Source of the DNA: Nitrosopumilaceae archaeon
GTDB lineage: Archaea; Thermoproteota; Nitrososphaeria; Nitrososphaerales; Nitrosopumilaceae
DNA: 64,000 nucleotides
Assembly (NCBI GenBank): GCA_035631875.1
Contig: DASQHX010000006.1
Coordinates: forward strand, 1 to 64,000
Direction of reading: 5' to 3'
This document shows, in pieces, positions 1 through 9,071 of this stretch. The translations under genes and the position numbers were made by a program. Below the pieces are notes generated by a model. That model was given only the letters and a program-made list of their open reading frames with translations. It ran no database searches and had not been told where the DNA came from. Position 1 is the first letter of the stretch. The number at the start of each line of letters is the position of its first letter.

Positions 1-3000
1 ATCCAAGTTTTCGATTCAGCTGGCAACATTCGCTTCCAGTTCGGAACACTTGGTACTGACATTGGGCAATTTACCAGTCCACAAAGTATAGCTGTAGACA
101 GCTCTAACAGAATTATTGTTGCCGACACAAACAATAACCGCATCCAAGTTTTCAGCTCAGCTGGTAACCCTCTCTTCCAGTTTGGAACGTCTGGTACTGG
201 CATTGGGCAATTTAATCATCCAGACGGCATAGCAGTAGACAGCTCTAATGAAATTATTGTTGCTGACACAAACAATAACCGCATCCAGGTTTTTGATTCA
301 GCTGGCAATGTTCGTTTCCAGTTTGGAACAGCTGGTACTGGTGCTGGACAATTTACCAATCCACAAAGTGTAACAGTAGACAGCTCTAATGAAATTATTG
401 TTGCTGATACAAACAACAACCGCGTCCAAGTCTTCAGCTCAGCTGGTAACTTTCTATTCAACTTTGGAACAGCTGGTACTGGAGATGGGCAATTTTCCAG
501 TCCACAAAGTGTAGTAGACAGCTCTAATGAAATTATTGTTGCTGATACAAACAATAACCGCATCCAAGTTTTTTCAAGTCAAACACCTACTCTTACGGTA
601 AATCCAACCTCTGGTCCTCCTGGAATGCAAGTTACACTTAATGGCGATGGTTACGATCCTGGTGTACAAGTTGAGATTGATTTAATCGAGCCTAATGTAC
701 TGGTTCTTGCTGATACAACTACAGATAATTTAGGACACCTTACAGCTACGGTTGTAATTCCAGCTAATGTGATTGCACCATTTTCAGCATCAATTAGTGC
801 ACATGAAATTGCAAATCCAAGTATGACTGCAAGCATTCCGTTTAATATTATATTACCAACCATACCTCCATCTGTTTCTATTACCATATTTCCAGCTCCT
901 GCAGTGGTAGGTACACCAGAGACTCTAATTGCAAGCATAAATGATCCTGGGTGCCCGACATGTACAACATTTTCATATGCATGGACTCTGGTTTCTAGAC
1001 CCGCAGGCTCTTCATCTGCTCTGTCAGATCCTAGTGTTTCAAGTCCATCGTTTACACCAGATCTGCCTGGCGCGTATCTAGCCAGTTTGACTGTTACAGA
1101 CCAGCTTGGTGATGTCTCAGCACAAACATTTCTGACAATTTCAGCTTCATCATGTGGTACATGTGTACCAACTGTCTCACCTACCGCATCACCAAACCCA
1201 GATACAGTAGGAACTGTAGTAAATCTTGATGCAAATCCTGGTGACACTGGGTGTCCAGCTTGCATTCAATTCTTTACATATCAATGGACTCTGACAAGCC
1301 CTCCAGGCTCGTCATCTGTACTTTCAAATCCCACAATTCGCAATCCGACATTTGCACCTGATATGACTGGTACTTATCAGCTCAGCGTAATTGCAAAAGA
1401 CTCGCAAGGTCAGAACTCATCACCAATGTTCATAACAGTCTCTGCTGTTCCATCAGCATCTAAGCTGGTCTATACAGCAGGTACGGCCCAGACACTTATT
1501 GCTGGTATGGTATCAAATGCAATAACAGTACAGATGCAAGATTCTGCCGGTAACCCAGTTAACGCACCTGCTGGCGGTACAACAGTAAACCTTGATAGCA
1601 CATCAGGTGGCCAGTTCTCTGCCTCATCATCTCCATTTACTGCAGTTACGTCAGTTACAATACCAGTCGGCTCTAGTTCGATATCATTCTACTTTAAGCA
1701 CACAGAATCAGGCCATCAAATTATAACTGCATCATCTCCAGGTCTGACATCAGCTTCTACAACATTTACAGTAATAGCACCACTCTCAGTCACACCTGCA
1801 ATAGCGCCCACTCCTGTTATAGTAGGTACTACAGAAACTCTTTCTGCGAGCATAACTGATCCTAACTGTCCAACATGTAGCCCAACATCATTTTCATATG
1901 CATGGTCTCTGGTTTCTAGACCTGCGGGCTCTTTAGCTTCACTTTCAAGTACAACCTTTTTTAGTCCAACATCTATACCAGATGTACCTGGAACTTATGA
2001 TTTCAGTCTGACTGTTACAGACGGACAGGGTTTTAGCTCAGCACCTAGTGTGCTGCATGTTTTAGCTTCGCCATGTGGTACATGTGTGCCAACTGTTTCA
2101 CCTACTGCCTCACCAAATCCAGATACAGTAGGTACGGTGGTAAAACTTGATGCAAATCCAGGTGATGCTGGCTGCCCAGCTTGTATTTCATTATTTACAT
2201 ATCACTGGAGTTTGACAAGCCCGCCAAGCTCAACATCTGTACTTTCAGATCCTACTATACGCAATCCAACATTTGCACCTGATACGGCTGGTACTTATCA
2301 GCTTAGTGTGACTGCAACAGATTCAGTAGGTCATAGCTCAGTACCAATGTTCATAATAGTTTCAGGTGTTACAGCACCAATACCTCCAACGATTACAGCA
2401 CCAATCACAGTCACTCCAGGACAATCCTATATCGCCTCGGTCACTGCAAGACCGGGAATGACATATGCTTGGACCATATCTGGAGGAACAATTCCTGGTT
2501 CTGCAAATACTCCATCGATAATATTTACTGCAGGTACGACAGGTACCTTGACGCTCTCTGCTACAGAGAAAAATGCAGCAGGTGATACTAGTGCTCCCGG
2601 ATCGGTCAGTATTGCAGTTGTTGGTAATGATAATGAAAAAGGAAAAACTCTCAAAGCTAATATTTTAAAATATAATTTGGATGTAGACGTCAATGGTATC
2701 ACAACTGGTAGCAGCTGGTTTCACGAAGTAACAGGCTTGGGTAAAGATACAGATATCACTGAATACAAAGAGGGAGGAAAAAATAATGGTCCTCCAAAGC
2801 ATACCGGACCTGCAGTTATTACCAAAATAACTCTCAATGGAGAATTTGCTGCAACGACCAGCGTGCCAGATAATTATGTAAAGAATTTGTTCAAAGATAC
2901 AAAACTAAAGAATGAGAAAAATAATAATCCAACTCAGCTAAGCTCAAATGTTTTGAATATATCACTAGATTGCAATTCCATCACAGCTGGGGGAGTAACC

Positions 3001-3321
3001 TTTCAGAGAGTAACAGATCAAAACAACTTGCAGGGTAATTTTGTGATAACAAAGTTTGTTTGGTCTAACTTACTGATAAATACTGATAAGGGCAAGAATG
3101 GTTTGTCTGATTGGATTTCTGATGTGACAAATGGGAAAAATATCCGCAAAAACATCTCAATTACACTTTTGAGTTCAAATCCAAACACCGCAGGGCATGA
3201 TTATAATTTCCATGAGTGCTTTCCTTCCCAATTTAGCAACCCACGCTTTGATTCTAAAGCCTCAGATTTCGGAATGGAATCAATTACATTGCAACATGAA
3301 GGCGCAAGTAGGATTAAATAA
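1..3321 (+). CDS. Exported NHL/PKD-repeat protein with C-terminal tail-tube-like (gp19) domain; 5' end outside window
   Basis: The reading frame is open from base 1, so the true start lies upstream; 1106 residues are visible. In order: about five NHL propeller repeats (residues 1-190, each with a VADTNNNRIQVF-type strand), an IPT/Ig-like domain (about 199-290), two PKD-like domains (296-482), an Ig-like domain (486-590), a second copy of the PKD pair (594-790), another Ig-like domain, then a last domain (about 884-1106). That last domain matches the T4 gp19/phage-tail-tube family: an EVTGLGKDTDITEYKEGG block, then LSDWISDVTNGKNIRKNISI, then FDSKASDFGMESITLQHEG at the end. The PKD pair is an internal duplication of about 190 residues. 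One NHL repeat (near 508) lacks one codon relative to its neighbours. No PEFG tail is present, so anchoring is unclear. Domain calls are from motif memory; export is inferred from the domain types. Confidence 0.85.
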   Translation: MQVFDSAGNIRFQFGTLGTDIGQFTSPQSIAVDSSNRIIVADTNNNRIQVFSSAGNPLFQFGTSGTGIGQFNHPDGIAVDSSNEIIVADTNNNRIQVFDSAGNVRFQFGTAGTGAGQFTNPQSVTVDSSNEIIVADTNNNRVQVFSSAGNFLFNFGTAGTGDGQFSSPQSVVDSSNEIIVADTNNNRIQVFSSQTPTLTVNPTSGPPGMQVTLNGDGYDPGVQVEIDLIEPNVLVLADTTTDNLGHLTATVVIPANVIAPFSASISAHEIANPSMTASIPFNIILPTIPPSVSITIFPAPAVVGTPETLIASINDPGCPTCTTFSYAWTLVSRPAGSSSALSDPSVSSPSFTPDLPGAYLASLTVTDQLGDVSAQTFLTISASSCGTCVPTVSPTASPNPDTVGTVVNLDANPGDTGCPACIQFFTYQWTLTSPPGSSSVLSNPTIRNPTFAPDMTGTYQLSVIAKDSQGQNSSPMFITVSAVPSASKLVYTAGTAQTLIAGMVSNAITVQMQDSAGNPVNAPAGGTTVNLDSTSGGQFSASSSPFTAVTSVTIPVGSSSISFYFKHTESGHQIITASSPGLTSASTTFTVIAPLSVTPAIAPTPVIVGTTETLSASITDPNCPTCSPTSFSYAWSLVSRPAGSLASLSSTTFFSPTSIPDVPGTYDFSLTVTDGQGFSSAPSVLHVLASPCGTCVPTVSPTASPNPDTVGTVVKLDANPGDAGCPACISLFTYHWSLTSPPSSTSVLSDPTIRNPTFAPDTAGTYQLSVTATDSVGHSSVPMFIIVSGVTAPIPPTITAPITVTPGQSYIASVTARPGMTYAWTISGGTIPGSANTPSIIFTAGTTGTLTLSATEKNAAGDTSAPGSVSIAVVGNDNEKGKTLKANILKYNLDVDVNGITTGSSWFHEVTGLGKDTDITEYKEGGKNNGPPKHTGPAVITKITLNGEFAATTSVPDNYVKNLFKDTKLKNEKNNNPTQLSSNVLNISLDCNSITAGGVTFQRVTDQNNLQGNFVITKFVWSNLLINTDKGKNGLSDWISDVTNGKNIRKNISITLLSSNPNTAGHDYNFHECFPSQFSNPRFDSKASDFGMESITLQHEGASRIK

Positions 3322-3379
3322 TAATTTAAAATTAATGATAAAATTCTAGATGGTCTGTAATTAAACCAAAATGATAACG

Positions 3380-3445
3380 TATCTTACAGGATTCGAATCA
3401 TAGGGTTCAGACATGTGGGATTTGAATCTTACAGGATTTAACCTG
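3380..3445. repeat. Dispersed palindromic repeat, two partial copies
   Basis: Two copies of the CTTACAGGATT core lie about 45 bp apart around a TAGGGTTCAGACATGTGGG right half. It belongs to the family described at 36382-36450 and fills the gap after the first gene. Confidence 0.55.
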
Positions 3446-3527
3446 ATTCAAAATGCAAGTACAATATCTTAGAATCACAATTGATAATTTACAGTTACAT
3501 AATATATGATCAAACAGTAAATCATTC

Positions 3528-3749
3528 ATGGTAAATTATCAAGCCCTAAAGTCATGCCTAGAAAAGAACGGTGAAGTCATGATAAAAACTGATAACGGGC
3601 AACAAATAGAATTGCATAAACACAATGTCAAATTTGATGATTCTACAAAAGAGATCATTGTTGATGCTTCTAGCGAGACCTATTGGATTGATTCAGACAA
3701 AGTATCCTATTATTGGATACACAGAGAAGGATTCGAATCAAAAGAATAA
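3528..3749 (+). CDS. Small conserved-looking hypothetical protein
   Basis: 73 residues, soluble, acidic and rich in short beta-type segments (MIKTDNGQQIELHKHNV, EIIVDASSETYWIDSDKVSYYW). There are no cysteines, no membrane helix and no recognised domain. It stands alone between two dispersed repeats and is read in the same direction as the preceding large surface-protein gene. The regular amphipathic composition, lack of low complexity and ATG start support a real gene; no function can be assigned. Confidence 0.6.
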   Translation: MVNYQALKSCLEKNGEVMIKTDNGQQIELHKHNVKFDDSTKEIIVDASSETYWIDSDKVSYYWIHREGFESKE

Positions 3750-3800
3750 CTTCTACCTAATTCTTTTTAGATTATCTTTATCTGTAACTAGTCTTTTTTC

Positions 3801-3883
3801 TTAAAATAAAAAATTTGTAAAGTTTTGTAGCGAACCTTACAGGACCCAAACCTTCAGTGGGTTCAGACCTGTGAGAGTTTGTC
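3801..3883. repeat. Dispersed palindromic repeat, long composite copy
   Basis: Composite element: an AT-rich leader (AAAATTTGTAAAGTTTTGTAG), then GCGAACCTTACAGGACCC, then a right half TTCAGACCTGTGAGAGTTTG that folds back on the left half. It lies between the 3' ends of two convergent genes. The same leader and core recur at 37479-37555. Confidence 0.7.
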
Positions 3884-3898
3884 AGAATATAACCCAGA

Positions 3899-5086
3899 TC
3901 AAGTTGTACTCTGTGTCTGATTGTTCTTCTCTACTGTAAATAGCGCCAACATGCCAGCCTTGATGTGATCATTGACATGACAGTGGAATAACCAAATTCC
4001 TGTATCGTCAGGTACCATGTCTAAAACTTTCATGCTCATTGGAAGCAATTCCACCATGTCAGTCCTCATACCATTCATCAAGAGAGTCTGTCCATGCCAA
4101 TGAGGAGTGTGAATGTCTGTTTCGGTACCCATCCCTGCTACATACCAGCGAACATGAGTATTTTCTTTCATTTCTAGTCCTGGAAGATTACCGAAAATGT
4201 AACCGTTGATCGAATGCTTTTTGTTGCTTTCAATAAAATCAGGATCATTTTGGTTTACACTTTTTGGATCCTGCGGAAATGTCTGACTGTTGTAATCAAG
4301 ATAAGGACTACGGTTTTCATCAAAGATTGTAAACAGTGTTACAAATTCTTGATCAACATCCCTTGGAGTGCCGTCAGGATTTGCCATCCCATGTCGTGTG
4401 ACAATTATAGGACCTACAAGTCCAGCATATGTGTCCCCCACTTCATCTACATGAGAATGATACATCCAAAGAACTGAGCTTGGATCGTTAGGTCCCGGAC
4501 CAGCTCGTTGAGGCACCTGCCAAGTATAGGTATAGTTTTCTCCAGATAATACAACGGCACCACCTTTGTCTGAACCAAAAACATTGTCGTTGTATTGTGC
4601 CCCTTCTGATTCTTTCAAATAAAACAGACCGTGAGGATGCATGCTGGTTGGAATGCGACAATTATTCTTGAATACGACCTTGACTGTATCTCCAACTTCG
4701 GCATGAATCACTGGTCCCATCACACCAAGATGTTTCCATTTGTCAGTTACAGGTTGTAGTGTTGTAAAGGTGTCATCAGTATATCCTTGGTAAAGACATT
4801 TTAGATATACACTTCCGATGTGGTCTTTGGTGTTTTTTACATAAAGACCTGTATCGTTATCATAAGGTTTTCCAGTAATTAGATTGATTTGTGCTGGAGC
4901 AAAATTCCATTTTACTTCATCTGATGCAATATAGTATGTGCGAGTTGTACCTTGAAGTTGGGAAGGTGCTGATGTTTCCATCATGGTATTTTGATGTGAG
5001 TTTTCAGTAAACATGTAAACAACAACTCCTGTTAATGCTACAGCAAGTACGATAATTACGCTAAACATTATAGTAGAAGATACCAT
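3899..5086 (-). CDS. Membrane-anchored two-domain multicopper oxidase (laccase/NirK-like)
   Basis: 395 residues with an N-terminal membrane anchor (about residues 5-27) and an exported catalytic part made of two cupredoxin domains. All four copper-binding signatures of trinuclear-cluster oxidases are visible: HPHG and HSH in domain 1, and HTPHWHG (HxxHxH) and HCHVNDHIKAGM (HCHx3Hx4M) in domain 2. The HCH...M segment provides the type 1 site. Domain 1 has no Cys ligand, so type 1 copper is present only in domain 2, as in B-type two-domain oxidases. Ammonia-oxidising archaea use such periplasmic-side copper proteins in nitrite/NO or metal chemistry; the exact substrate (nitrite, phenolics, Cu+) cannot be told from sequence. 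It is transcribed alone, with its 3' end facing 3528-3749. Confidence 0.88.
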   Translation of the reverse strand: MVSSTIMFSVIIVLAVALTGVVVYMFTENSHQNTMMETSAPSQLQGTTRTYYIASDEVKWNFAPAQINLITGKPYDNDTGLYVKNTKDHIGSVYLKCLYQGYTDDTFTTLQPVTDKWKHLGVMGPVIHAEVGDTVKVVFKNNCRIPTSMHPHGLFYLKESEGAQYNDNVFGSDKGGAVVLSGENYTYTWQVPQRAGPGPNDPSSVLWMYHSHVDEVGDTYAGLVGPIIVTRHGMANPDGTPRDVDQEFVTLFTIFDENRSPYLDYNSQTFPQDPKSVNQNDPDFIESNKKHSINGYIFGNLPGLEMKENTHVRWYVAGMGTETDIHTPHWHGQTLLMNGMRTDMVELLPMSMKVLDMVPDDTGIWLFHCHVNDHIKAGMLALFTVEKNNQTQSTT

Positions 5087-5250
5087 TGAAATTAGTTCAG
5101 CCTAACAAGAATATCTATGATGTGTCTTTTCTAATTTTTAATTCTTGTTTGATAGAATATGCTCTTGAAATTACTAATTCAAAAATAATGCAAAAACAGA
5201 ACTGCGATCATGGTATTGGGTATTTGCACATTAAACTGTATCCATATCAT

Positions 5251-5350
5251 AGAATAATGTTTAGCTTGTTCAGATCAGAATAATGTTAGCATATCCAAAC
5301 CAGAATAATGTTAGCATATCCAAATCAGAATAATGTTAGCTTGTTCAGAT
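5251..5350. repeat. Four 25-bp tandem repeats upstream of the Fn3/GSDH gene
   Basis: Four units of 25 bp at 5251, 5276, 5301 and 5326. Each begins (C)AGAATAATGTTAGC. Units 1 and 4 end TTGTTCAGAT and units 2 and 3 end ATATCCAAA(C/T). The array ends 27 bp before the TTG start of the next gene and so occupies its promoter region. The space between 5087 and 5250 holds no gene I can support. Confidence 0.85.
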
Positions 5351-5377
5351 AACCATTGAAAGCAATTAAGAAGTAAC

Positions 5378-8300
5378 TTGAAAAAAGCATATCGGTATTT
5401 GATCCCAATTGTGATTTTTGTCCTTTTGATACCATCATTTGCGAGTCTGTATTCTGTAAATGCACAACTTTTACCTGTAGCACCTAGTCCTCCAACAAAT
5501 CTAGTTGCAAACGCAGTTTCATCATCTGAGATTGATCTGAGCTGGGCTGCTCCATCTAACCTTGGTGGCTTGATACTATCAGGCTACCAGATTGAGAGAT
5601 CAGCCAATGGCGGCATCAGCTGGTCTACTATTGTGCCAAATACTGGCTCTACAGCTACAACATATTCTGATACTGGACTGAATCCAAGCACCAGTTACAT
5701 GTACAGAGTATCTGCAATTAATGCAGTAGGAACAAGCTCACCATCAAACACTGCATCTGCTACAACCAAAGCTCCGCCAGCTACAGCTCCTCAACCGCCA
5801 ACCAGTCTTACAGCTACAGGTATATCATCATCGCAGATCAACCTATCATGGACTGCTCCAAGCAATAACGGCGGCTCTGCAATAACTGGTTACAAGATAG
5901 AGAGATCAACTGATAGTGGAACTACCTGGTCTACTGTTCAATCAAATACAGCAAACACAGCTACAACTTATTCTGATACTGGACTTGCTGCAACTACAAC
6001 CTACACATACAGAGTATCAGCGATAAACTCAGTTGGTACAAGCTCTCCATCAAACACAGCCTCTGCAACTACAGGTACCACATCTACAGCACCACAACCA
6101 CCAACTGGATTAACAGCCACAGCTGCATCATCATCACAAATTAATCTAAGCTGGACTGCTCCTGCAAACAACGGAGGTTCAGCAATCACAGGTTACAAGA
6201 TTGAAAGATCAACTGACAGTGGTACAACATGGAGTACAGTAATAGCAAATACTGGCTCTACAGCTACGACATATTCAGATAATGGACTTGCAGCAAGTAC
6301 CACATACACCTACAGAGTTTCAGCAATTAATAGTGTAGGTGCCAGTCCTCCATCTAACACTGCATCTGCAACTACATCTAGTGCAACTATATCTGGTTCT
6401 AGTATCTCACTTAATACAAACTCTGTTAATGTAGGCACATCAGTTAGAATCACAGGTGCCAAGTTTGCACCAAACTCTCCAATTACCATATCGTATGATT
6501 CCTATACATATGCATTCAACTCTGCAAGCGACGCACCGACTCCATCTAATATTCAAACCGATTCTAATGGTGGTTTTGTTGGAATAATTTCAGTACAGCA
6601 TTCTGTTGCAGGAACTCACACCATAATAGTTCAGGATGCAGCAAAAAATACTGCTACTGCCAGTGTCACAATGACACCTCATGTATTTACCTATCCGACA
6701 TCAGGAGCTGCCGGCTCCCAAGTACTGATTCCAGATTCCAACGGTAATGGCTTTGCAGCTAGTTCTCCAATTACCATATCATTTGATGGTGCGACAGTTG
6801 CGACTTCAAGTACCATAACTACTGATACCACTGGTAACTTTGGAGGAACCTTCACCATACCCAGTGCAGCTTCACTTGGCACACACCAGATTCAAGTATC
6901 AGATGGTATGGGTAACGTCTATCCTATTTCATTTACTGTAGTCAGCTCGTCTACTCCTACATTTAACATTCAACCTATAGCAACAGGGCTCAGTATTCCA
7001 GACAGAATGGCCTTTATTCCAGATAACGGACCTGGCGTAGATGGCACTGGAACATTTATGGTTCTTGAAAAAAATACTGGAAATGTAATCGTATATAAAA
7101 ATACAGGTAGCCAATTTGCAAAACAGGCAACACCATTTGTAACAATACCGAATCTTCTAACAGGATTTGAAGACAATGGACTATTGGGAATTGCATTTGA
7201 TCCAAACTGGACAAACTCAAAACTAGTTTACTTTTATGTTACAAGAACTGTATCAGGATCTCCAGTAAATGAGGTTATCAGATATCATGCTACAACAGAT
7301 TCATCTGGAAATATAGTAGCAGATTCTTCTGTAGGTGAGCAGCTCATACTTAGTTCTCCAGGTTGGCAGGATGGTCATAACGGAGGCTGTCTCAAGTTTG
7401 ACTCTGCAGGAAACCTCTACATTACTGATAGTGACGGATGGACATTCAAGGGACAGGACTTGACAATATTGCAAGCAAAGATGCTTAGAATCACTCCACT
7501 TGCATCCCCTGACGCTAGTGGAAAACTATATTCAATTCCAAGTACAAATCCATTTGCATCAAGTACTGATACATCAATCAAAAAAGAGATCTGGGGTTAT
7601 GGAGTAAGAAATCCATATACATTTGATATTGATTCAAAGTCAGGCAGAATTTACGCATCAGATGTGGGTTACAATGCATGGGAGAGCATAAAGGACTTTA
7701 CTACTGCTGGTGCAAATGCTGGATGGTCAAACTATGAGAGCCCACCATTTGGTAATCCACAAAACTTGGCAAGCTATACACCACCTGTATACTGGTATCC
7801 ACACGAAGGAGTAGAATCGCAGACAGCGCCAGAGGGTCTTCAGGCTATCACAGGGGCAGCCTTTTACCATGGTACCTATTATCCAAATCTCGAAGGTGCC
7901 TACTTTTTTGCAGATTATGGAGTGCACATGATTTCTGCACTCTTGCCATCAAGTACAGCTCCACCTACAATTGATCCTGCAAGTGGAGTTCCAAAAGGAC
8001 AGGTTGTACCAATATACTTTGATAAATCTACTTTGCCAATTGATCTTGAAGTCTGGAACGGAGCACTATACTTTGTTGACCTTAGTGGAAGCATCAATGT
8101 ACTAAACTATGGATCTAGTCAACCACCTAGTGGAGGAGGTTCTGGAAGTACACTCTCTCCAACAAGCCTTACAGCTACTGCAGTATCATCATCGCAGATC
8201 AATCTATCCTTGACAGCACCAAATAACATTGGTGGTTTGGTAGCAGGATACAAGATAGAAAGAGTAACTGGTAGTAATACAAATTGGGTCACTATCGTAC

Positions 8301-8980
8301 CCAGCACTGGTTCCACAGCAACAACATATTCAGATACTGGACTTTCTCAAAGTACAATCTACACCTACAGAGTATCTGCACTGTATGTTGGTGGAGTAAC
8401 AAGTGACCCGTCTAACACTGCATCTGCAACAACACAATGTGCCATATGCAAGTTGACCGTGACAACCAAACTGACAACAGGAGTATCTCTTGATGGGATG
8501 TATTCAGAGTTACGCAATTCCACTGGAGGATTGGTCTCATCAGGATTCACTCCTATTGTGTTTGATCTAAAGACTGGAGAGCAGTATACAGTTGGGATGG
8601 GAGATTACAACACATTTGTGTTTGATCATTGGAGTGATACTGGTTCATCAGTGAATCCAAGATCAGTATCTATAACAAACAACACTCAGATTACTGCTGT
8701 TTATCGCGATACAGCACCGCTAGTTCTCAGTCCATCACAAGGACCTGCAGGTACCACTGTGACTGTAACTGGTACTGCATTCTCACCTAATCAAACAATT
8801 ACCATATCCTATGATGGTGGTACAATTGCCACAAATCCAGCTACTATTACTTCAAATCCAACAGGAGGTTTTACAGCTACATTCCAAGTACCTCTAGGAT
8901 CAATTGGTAAACATACAGTTCTAGCAACAGATGGTATCAATACCCACTCTGCTACATTTATGGACACTCAAGGCCCCTAA
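5378..8980 (+). CDS. Secreted Fn3 / glucose-sorbosone dehydrogenase-like propeller protein
   Basis: 1200 residues from a TTG start, with a signal peptide (residues 1-30, ending SVNAQ). Domain order: three fibronectin type III repeats (about 37-325), two IPT/Ig-like domains (about 337-520), a six-bladed PQQ-type glucose/sorbosone dehydrogenase-like propeller (about 525-911; GLLGIAFDPNW, HNGGCLKFDSAGNLYITDSD, WGYGVRNPYTFDID and an FADYG C-terminal strand), a fourth Fn3 (926-1020), a beta-rich linker with a Cys pair at CAICKL, and a terminal IPT-like domain. The propeller keeps the 'GHNGG' and 'RNPxxF' landmarks of soluble aldose dehydrogenases; whether it binds PQQ is not certain. The role is probably extracellular carbohydrate binding or oxidation, or adhesion. 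No C-terminal sorting tail is seen. The 25-bp repeat array lies directly upstream. Confidence 0.85.
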   Translation: MKKAYRYLIPIVIFVLLIPSFASLYSVNAQLLPVAPSPPTNLVANAVSSSEIDLSWAAPSNLGGLILSGYQIERSANGGISWSTIVPNTGSTATTYSDTGLNPSTSYMYRVSAINAVGTSSPSNTASATTKAPPATAPQPPTSLTATGISSSQINLSWTAPSNNGGSAITGYKIERSTDSGTTWSTVQSNTANTATTYSDTGLAATTTYTYRVSAINSVGTSSPSNTASATTGTTSTAPQPPTGLTATAASSSQINLSWTAPANNGGSAITGYKIERSTDSGTTWSTVIANTGSTATTYSDNGLAASTTYTYRVSAINSVGASPPSNTASATTSSATISGSSISLNTNSVNVGTSVRITGAKFAPNSPITISYDSYTYAFNSASDAPTPSNIQTDSNGGFVGIISVQHSVAGTHTIIVQDAAKNTATASVTMTPHVFTYPTSGAAGSQVLIPDSNGNGFAASSPITISFDGATVATSSTITTDTTGNFGGTFTIPSAASLGTHQIQVSDGMGNVYPISFTVVSSSTPTFNIQPIATGLSIPDRMAFIPDNGPGVDGTGTFMVLEKNTGNVIVYKNTGSQFAKQATPFVTIPNLLTGFEDNGLLGIAFDPNWTNSKLVYFYVTRTVSGSPVNEVIRYHATTDSSGNIVADSSVGEQLILSSPGWQDGHNGGCLKFDSAGNLYITDSDGWTFKGQDLTILQAKMLRITPLASPDASGKLYSIPSTNPFASSTDTSIKKEIWGYGVRNPYTFDIDSKSGRIYASDVGYNAWESIKDFTTAGANAGWSNYESPPFGNPQNLASYTPPVYWYPHEGVESQTAPEGLQAITGAAFYHGTYYPNLEGAYFFADYGVHMISALLPSSTAPPTIDPASGVPKGQVVPIYFDKSTLPIDLEVWNGALYFVDLSGSINVLNYGSSQPPSGGGSGSTLSPTSLTATAVSSSQINLSLTAPNNIGGLVAGYKIERVTGSNTNWVTIVPSTGSTATTYSDTGLSQSTIYTYRVSALYVGGVTSDPSNTASATTQCAICKLTVTTKLTTGVSLDGMYSELRNSTGGLVSSGFTPIVFDLKTGEQYTVGMGDYNTFVFDHWSDTGSSVNPRSVSITNNTQITAVYRDTAPLVLSPSQGPAGTTVTVTGTAFSPNQTITISYDGGTIATNPATITSNPTGGFTATFQVPLGSIGKHTVLATDGINTHSATFMDTQGP

Positions 8981-9071
8981 ATAATATCTTGATTGTAATT
9001 GTTTATCAGAAGGTTGATACAGAGAAAACCTACACCAATTTTTTAATCAAGATAATCAGCATTAAAGCAAA

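Noticed and set aside
651-1265. Long opposite-strand open frame (204 codons)
   Set aside because: It lies wholly inside the PKD-encoding part of the first gene, whose repeats and codon use explain the open frame; no domain or start signal.
5086-5283. 65-codon plus-strand frame between the oxidase and the tandem repeats
   Set aside because: Runs into the 25-bp repeat array, composition is not protein-like, and it begins inside the oxidase start.
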